Of a DNA stretch of 62,286 nt, positions 13,301-22,300 are shown piece after piece; within the stretch, counting starts at the first letter, position 1; each line of letters opens with the position of its first letter. The notes under the pieces were generated by a model. That model saw only the letters and a program-made list of their open reading frames with translations, made no database searches and was not told where the DNA came from. The DNA is from Flavobacterium sp. 245 (GTDB lineage Bacteria; Bacteroidota; Bacteroidia; Flavobacteriales; Flavobacteriaceae). Position numbers and translations under genes: made by a program. Location of the stretch: positions 713,162-775,447 of the forward strand of contig NZ_SNXB01000001.1 of the NCBI RefSeq assembly GCF_004362055.1, read 5' to 3'.

Positions 13301-16300
13301 ATTTCTGCTCAGGCAAAAGATGGAACAGGACCTTATACTTATCAAGTTGTAGCTTCAGGAGCTTCTCCTGTGAGTGGTGCTTGGGTTTCTGGAAATACAT
13401 TTACAAGAGCAGGAAGTATTGCTGGAACTTTATATGATGTATATGCAAAAGATGATTTTGGTTGTGAAAAATTTGTGCCAGTAACGGTGTACAAATACGC
13501 CGCTCCAACAATTGATCCTGTAGCTCCAATTTGTTATACAGGTACACCATTTAAGGTTACTATTACTGGAACCGTAGATCCAACTATTGTTGGAGCACCA
13601 ACATATAGCACTGATAATGTTGCTTATCAAGCATCTAATGAATTTGAATTTAATGCTGCAGGAACATATCACTTATATATTAAGGATGGTAAAGGCTGTA
13701 CAGCAACAATTGATTATGAAGTAAAACCACAAGTAACTTTACAGGCTAATTTAGCTCTAGACTTAACTTGTACGGCAAATGCTTCGATTACCTTAACTCC
13801 AGGTGGAGGAACAGGAACTTATGGTTCTTATTATGTTGATATTGACGGAGGAGGTTATGGTGTAATTACAATGCCTTATGAACCATCTGCAGCTGGAACT
13901 TATACTTTCAGAGTAGCAGACTCACAAGGATGTCAAGCATTCTCTAGTCCTGTAATTGTAACGCCAGCATTGTTGCCAGCAGCTAATGCTACACCGTTTG
14001 ATGTAACTTGTATTGGTGGAACCGACGGAAGCATTGAAGCTACAGCAACATCTGGTATTCCTCCTTTTGAATATCAATTAGAGCAGGGCGGTACAATATT
14101 AAAAGCTTTTAGCATAGTTAATACATTCACTGATTTATCAGCAGATAACAATTATGTTGTTAGAGTTAAAGATGCTAAAAATTGTGAAATAACTGTACCA
14201 GTAACAATAGAAGAACCAGTTAACTTAGTTGCATCTGCAGCTTTAACAAAAGGTCTACTTTGTTATCCAGATAATGATGCAATTGATGCAGAAGTAACAG
14301 TAACGGTTACATCTGGAGGAACACCACCATTCCAATATAGTTTTGATAATGGAGCAAATTATGGAGATAATAATGTATTTACTACTACTGCTTCAGGGCC
14401 TGTAAAAGTAAGTGTTAGAGATGCACACGGATGTATTGTAAATTTAGCGGATGTTATTGTTCCAGCTTTAGACGCTCCAACGGATATGGATATTTCAGGA
14501 ACATTAGTTTTCTGTAATCCAGCGGCTAGACAAACAAGTACAGTAACAATAACTAATGTACAAAATGGTGTTGGAACTCCTCAATTTGAAATTTTATCTC
14601 CTATTGTAAGAGCTAAACAACCTTCAAATGTATTCACAGGATTAGCACCAAATGATCTTCCATATGTATTCCAGATAACAGATGCAAATGGTTGTACTTA
14701 TCAAGAATCATATAAAGTTTTACCAGCTGAAGTAATTACAGTTTCAGGACAATTAGTAAGCAATGTAACATGTAATCCAGGTACTAACGGCGAGGTATTG
14801 TTTACAGTAGGAAACTTTACAGGCACCTACAGCTATTCACTTAACGGAGGAGCTGCAGTGACCGGACAGACAAGCTTGACAATCCCAGTTACGGGAATAA
14901 CGGCTGCAAGCACGCAAACTGTTGCGATTATTGATGAAGTTACAGGATGTACGGCTACAGCTTCGATTATTGTTGCACAGCCGGCAGCATTAGCATTATC
15001 AGTTTTGACCAACATCAATGCAAATTGTAATAATGATGCCCAAGTTACTGTAGAAGCTACAGGCGGAACAGCACCATATGAGTATTCATTTGTTGTGGCA
15101 GGAGCGGGATCTCCAGGAGTATTTACTTCTTCAGCATCTGCAATTTTGGATCCTGCTACTCCAAATTGGGATGTGTATGTGAAAGACGTAAATGGATGTA
15201 TCATTACAGCGCCAATCACGGTGCCTGTTGTTAAGGATGCACCTCCAACAATGGGAACTCCAGCACCTATATGTTTTGTAGGCACTGCAGTAACAATTGA
15301 TCTAGCCGCTTTAGCGACTGTGAATATCGGTACAGGAGTTTACAGAGTAGATGGTTCTGATATTACAGGATCTACTTATAATGTTACCGCTCCAGGTACT
15401 TATAAATTCAGTGTTGTCGATGGTAATGGATGTGAATCGAATATTGTAAGTTTTGAAGTTAAGCCTCAGGTTACTTTGTTGGCAGAGCTTCTACAGGATC
15501 TTACTTGTACTTTGGCTGCAGACATCAAATTGACTCCAGGCGGTGGAACTGGAACATATCCTATTTACCAAGTTGAAATAAACAACAGCGGTACTTATGT
15601 TGCGCTTCCTGCGGTCTATACAGCTGGAACATATAAATTCAGAGTAGAAGATTCACAAGGATGTGAAGGATTCTCGAACACTATAATTGTAACTCCTGCG
15701 TTATTGCCAGCCGCTACAGCTGCAGCAATTGATGCAACTTGTATTGGAGGAAACAATGGAAGCATTGAAGTTACTGCAACATCAGGAATTACGCCATTGC
15801 AGTATCAATTAGAAAAAGGAGCAACGATCGTAAAAGCTTTCAGCACTTCAAATGTGTTTACAGGTTTAGTAGCTGGAACGGACTATGTGGTTACGGTTAA
15901 AGATGCCAAAGACTGTGAAATTACTATACCGGTAACAGTAGGCGAGCCTGCAGTTTTAGTTGCCTCAGCAACTTTGACACAAGGATTGACCTGCGGTACA
16001 GGAAATGCTGCGAATGCTGCAGAAGTAACGGTAACCGTAACTTCAGGCGGAACACCAACATACCAGTATAGTTTTGACGGCGGATCGACTTACGGCGACA
16101 GTAATACATTTACCACTACATTATCAGGAATGGTAAATGTAAGCGTGAGAGATGCAAACGGATGTATTACAGCTTTAACAGGTGTAAATATTCCAGCTCT
16201 TACGCCACCGACAGCAATGAGTGCTACAGGAACTTTAGTATTCTGCGAGCCAGCGGCAAGAAGAGAAAGTACAGTTACATTGACTGTTACAGGAGGAGAA

Positions 16301-19300
16301 TTGCCATTGTCTTATGCTATCATATCGCCAGCTGGTTCAACTAACGTAACTGGCGCTTCAAGCGGCGTATTTACGGGATTATTGCCTGATGCACTTCCTT
16401 ATGTATTTGAAGTTACAGATAACAAAGGATGTACTTTCAGAGCTGAATATACAGTTAAACCAGCTGTAGAAATTACTGTAGCAAGCGCATTGGTTAAAAA
16501 TGTTACTTGTAATGGAGGTAATGATGGAGCAGTTAAGTTTACTGTTGCAAACTTTACAGGAACTTACAGCTATTCAATTAATGGATTACCTGCAGTAACA
16601 GCACAAACTAATGCAGTTATCAATGTTACTGGATTAACAGCAGGAGTTGCACAAAATATTGTAATCACAGATGAGGTTACAGGATGTACAGCAACAGCAA
16701 GTATTCAGGTAGGTGAGCCAGCAGTTTTAGATCTTGATTTAGTTTCTCAAACTCCTGCAAATTGTTACTTAGGTTCTATTGTTACTGTTCAGGCAACAGG
16801 TGGAACTCCAGCATATAAATATGCATTTGTTAAAACTGGAGTTACTCCGTTAGCTTCAGACTATACAACTAGCAATAGTACTGTTTTAGCTTATGATGAT
16901 TTAGGTTCAAATGATTGGGATGTATATGTTCAAGACGCAAACCTAATTTGTTCTGATAAAATACTTGTTACGCTTACTAAACATGCAGCGCCAACAATTG
17001 ATCCTAATGCAAATGTATATTGCTACACTGGTGGACCAGTTTCAATTACTATTACTGGAACAACTGATCCATCAATCACAACACCACCAATGTACAGTAT
17101 TGGAAATGGCTATAAGGCTAGTCCTGACTTTACATTGAACGCACCAGGTACTTACGACTTTTATATAAAAGATGGTAATGGCTGTATAGCACATGCTACA
17201 TATGTATTAAGACAAGAATTATTGATACAAGCGACTCTTACACAAGATTTGAACTGTACTACTAACGATGCAACAATCACATTATTAGCAACTCAAGGAA
17301 CAGGTACTTATCCTAATTTCTACGTTTCTAAAGATGGAGGTGCTTATGTTGGAGTGACTTCACCATACCACCCAGTTGATGCAGGAACATATACTTTCAA
17401 AGTGAATGATGGTATTTGTGAGACAGTTTCTGTTCCAGTAGTAGTTACTCCTCTTTCTGTTCCATCATTTGCAGCTGCACCAGTAGATGTATTATGTCAA
17501 GGTGATTCAAACGGAAGTATTACGATTACTGCTTCAAATGGTGTTGCACCATACAAATACAGTATTAATGGAGGAACAACATATTTCGATTCTAATATTT
17601 TCACTGGATTAGCTGTAGGAACTTATTCAGTTACCGTAATAGATGCAAAAGGTTGTTCGCCATTATCGGCATCAAATATTGATATCAATGCACCAGTTGT
17701 TTTAACAGCAACTAATGCGGTAACACCATTTGGATGTGATGTTTCAAATAATGCAAAAGATGCATCAGTTACGCTTACTGCGGCTGGAGGTACTTCACCA
17801 TATAGCTATAGTTTTGATAATGGTGTGAGTTTTGGATCTTCTCCAACTCATGTTGTTAACGCAGCATCTACAATTAATTATGTAGTAGTTGATTTTAACG
17901 GATGTAGAGTAACAGGATCTGTAGCAGTTCCTTCTTACAACCCGCCAACAAGTTTTGATTTATCGGCTACGCCAATTTACTGTAATACAGTAGGCGGTGT
18001 TGCAACGGTAACAGTGAGCAATGTTGTTGGAGGTGTTGCAGTTACGCCATATAACTATGCTATTGTTGAACCAACGGCTTCAGCAACGTCAAATACAACA
18101 GGTAGTTTCGCTAATCTATTGCCAGGTACATACGTAATAAAAGTTACGGATAATAATGGCTGTAGTACTTTAAATTCAATTGAAGTTAAAAAAGCAAGCG
18201 AAATCAGTGTTGAAGCTCAATTATTGAGTAATGTATTATGTAATGGTGGTACAACGGGTTCAATCGCGTTTACAATCAGTAATTTTATTGCGCCAGCTGA
18301 TTATACATTTGCATTGTCTCCAAATAATGGAACTTTCACTCAAGTAGGTGATGTTGTTACTTATACTGGATTATCGGCAACAAATTATACGTTTACAGTT
18401 ACTGATCGTACATCAGGTTGTACAGATAATGTTTCTAACTTCCTTGTTGATCAGCCAACTGCGCCATTGAGTTTTACAATGACTGCTACAGATATTTCTT
18501 GTAATAATAAAAACGCAACAATCACAGTAACTGCAGCAGGAGGTACACCAGCTTATGGTTATGCTGCTGTTGTGAGAAATGCCACAGCTCCAACATCGTT
18601 CAGTACTGATAACAAAATTGTTGTTGATACTAATAACGGAACTGATTTGGCATGGGATGTTTATGTGAAAGATTTCAACGGATGTACAACTTTAGTACAA
18701 ACACAAAATATTTCAACGGCTCCACTTCCAAGTGGTATTACTGCAAATGTTGCAAGTCAATGTCCTAGTTCAACTGGAACATACGATTTCACAGTAACAG
18801 TAACTTCAGGAGTAGGACCATTTGAATACAGTATTGGCGGAGGATTCCAACCAAGTAATACATTCAGTGTAAATTCTTCTGGGTCTTATGACATCACTGT
18901 TAGAGATGCAAACGGATGTACAACTACGGTAACAGGTGCTGTCGTAATTAGCGATGCTCTTGATTTACAATTAGATGTTCAGAAATTGCCAAGCTGTGAT
19001 TTCATTGATGGAAGAATTGTTGCTAGTGCTACTGGAGGATCTGGAAATTATAGATATACTTCAGGAGCATATATTCCTGTAATTGTCGGAACTACTGCAA
19101 CATTCAACAATATGCCAGCAGGTATTCATACAATTACTGTTGAAGATTTGACTACACGTTGTAAAGACATTGTTACTGTTGAAATGAAAGCAGCGACTCT
19201 TATTACAGGCTTTAATTTAGAGAAAACAGATGTTACTTGTAACGGAGAATCAAATGGGCGTATCATTGTTCACTTGGCTCCTAATGCTCCAGGCGTAAAT

Positions 19301-22300
19301 GATAACCCTGTATATACTTATACTTTAACAGGAACTACTATTGGTGGAACTGCTGTAAGTGTAGGACCTCAAGAAGGGAATATTTTTGATAATCTTCTAC
19401 CGGGTGATTATACAGTAAGAGTAACTTCCGGAAGAGGATGTAATGATCAAGCGGACACAAGAATTTTACAACCAACAGCAATTGTGGTTAATGCTCCAAC
19501 TGTTACACCTTTCGGATGTACAGCAGGTACAAACACTAAAAACTTTGCGAGCATCACGGTTAATTCTGTGACAGGTGGTACGACTCCTTATGTTCTTTAT
19601 GAGTTCACTAAAAACGGAACAGTTGTTCAAAACAACAGCTCTAATGTTTACAATGAAACAGATCTTGCAGGCGGAACTTACTCAGTAAGAGTATTCGACA
19701 GCAATGGTTGCGTAGGATCTTCTACAGCTCCAATCGTAATTGCACCTTTCATTACTATGAATGATGTAAATGTGAATGTGACTGCTCCAATTACATGTGT
19801 AAGCAACCAAACTATTCAAGTTTCTGTTGCAACAACAGGTGGAACTCCAGCTGCATTAGTTTATACACTTACAGGTATTACAGGAACAGTTTACAATCAA
19901 ACAAATCCAAATGGATTATTCACTGGATTAGCAATTGGAAGCTATCAAATTACAGTATTTAACCCAGCAACGGGTTGTACAATTAAAGGTTTCCACTATG
20001 TAAATGATGCTAATACTTTTGTAATCAATGCAACTCCAGTAAATGGAGAAGTATGTTACGGAGCAGCAGACGGAAGTGTTGACTTGTTATTTGTTGATAC
20101 TTTATTGAACCCTGGAAACGAAGCAGGTGCATTTACCTATTCAATTACAGGTCCAGTACCAAGTTCTGGAAATTCTGCAAATGCAGGACCAGTTAGAATT
20201 TCTGGATTATTGGCAGGTCAATATTCAGTTACAGCTAAATTGGTCAATAGCCCAGAATGTACGGTAACAACAGTATTCACGATTAAACAGCCAGCATCGG
20301 CATTGACGATTACTAAATCACAAACGCCAATTACATGTGCTGCTGAAAACAATGACGGATCAATTTCAGTTGCCGCTGTTGGCGGATGGGATGCTAATTA
20401 TGAATATGAATTAGTTGGCCCAGTAAGCAAAGTGTATTCATCTGAAAATGTATTCAAAGGCTTAACCGCTGGAACTTATACTATAAATGTAAAAGATGGA
20501 AAAGGATGTGTAGCAACTACAACTGCTGTACTTGTTAATCCAACTCCAATTGTTGTTAATGCTACAGCTAGTGCAACAATGTTGTCTTGCTACGGAGATA
20601 AGAGCGCAGTAATTACAGTGGCACTTCCAACAGGAGGTCAAGGAAGCAATTACTTGTACACTTTAAATACGCTTTCGGATAATCCAATCAGTGTTGCAGG
20701 TCCACAGCCAAGTCCGATATTTACAGGATTAGGTGCAGGAACTTACACAGTAACAGTTACAGACGGATTCAGCTGTTCAGCTACATCAGCTCAAATCGTG
20801 ATTAGTGAGCCAACTATTGTTACCGGAAGCTTGCTTCAATCTAGAGCAGCAACATGTACATTACCAGCACAGCTTACATTAAGCGCAACTGGCGGACGTG
20901 CTCCTTACACATATAGTGTAAATGGTACTACAGTTTTAGGAACATTTACTACTTCGGTTACATTCAATGTAACTCCTGGACAGTACAGCTATTATGTTGC
21001 TGATGCTAACGGATGTGTTGGATTTGCTACGAACGGAATAACGGTTAATCCATTAGTTCCATTAACTGTTGATCTAGATGTATCTAGCGCAATCGTGAGA
21101 TGTAAAGGTGATGCAACAGCAATCTTGATTGCTAAGGCAGAAGGTGGTTTAGGAAATTATGTTTACACATTGTACAGTGGTACAACAGGAACAAATGTTG
21201 TACGTGCTGCTCAAAATACAGGTCAATTCTTAGACTTGCCAGTAGGCTTCTACAGAATAAGTGTACAAAGCGGTGATTGTAGTTCAGTAAGCCGTGCATT
21301 TGAAATTACCGAACCACTAGCTCCATTTGCAGTTGGTTTTGCTCAAACAAATGTGACGTGCTTTGGTGAAAGCAATGGTAAGATGGTGATTACAGCAACT
21401 GGCGGAACGGGAGCATACAAATACTCTATTTCTCCAGACTCAGATCAGTACGATACTAAAAATGTATTTGAGAACTTAGCAGTTGGTGAATACACTGTTA
21501 CGGCAATCGATGCAAACGGATGTAATGAAGTGTACACTTTCACTATCACACAACCAGCATTGCTTAAAGCGACGGAGGTTCCAAACTCTATGATTCCTGA
21601 AGTTTGTGTAGGTGATAAAGATGGTGCATTTAGTGTTGAAATTAGCGGTGGTACTGCTCCTTATAGTGTAAGTCTTGATGTTGAAAAAGGACCATTTACT
21701 GCTGGTGCAGCTGGTCAGACAATATTTGATTTCACTAAATTAACTGGAGGTACACACATGGTTTACTTTAAAGATGCTGCAGGATGTATGAATGTTGTTC
21801 AAATCGACATGCCACTTCCAGTAGTTCTTGATCCAAAAGCGGAAATAAACTATGATTGCGTTGACAATAAAGCTGCTAACAGAGTAACAATTACTATTGA
21901 TAGTAGTATCACTAACCCAGTTGATGTTGATTATCAACTTGACGGAACGGGTGCTTATCAGCCAAGCAACATCTTTACAAATGTTGCTCCAGGTAACCAC
22001 TACGTAACGGCTAGACATACGAACGGATGTGAAGTTCCAACAGTAAGCTTCGAAATTAAAGCTGTTCAGCCATTAGCAATTGCTTTATCTGCAGGTAAAC
22101 CTGAAATGAACGTAATTTCAGTGACAGGTTCAGGTGGAGCTCCAGCTTATGAATACAGTTTCAACGGAGAACCGTTTACATCTTCTAACACTTACAAAAT
22201 CTACAAATCAGGTGATTATGTAGTGGTAGTAAGAGATCAAAACGGCTGTACGGCTACTATTACAGTGCCAGCGATTTATGTTGATGTTTGCTTAGACAAT

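Noticed and set aside
14833..15285. 150-codon minus-strand frame inside sprB
   Set aside because: It is the longest antisense frame in sprB, but it arises from the more GC-rich codon patch; no signal or family is visible in it.
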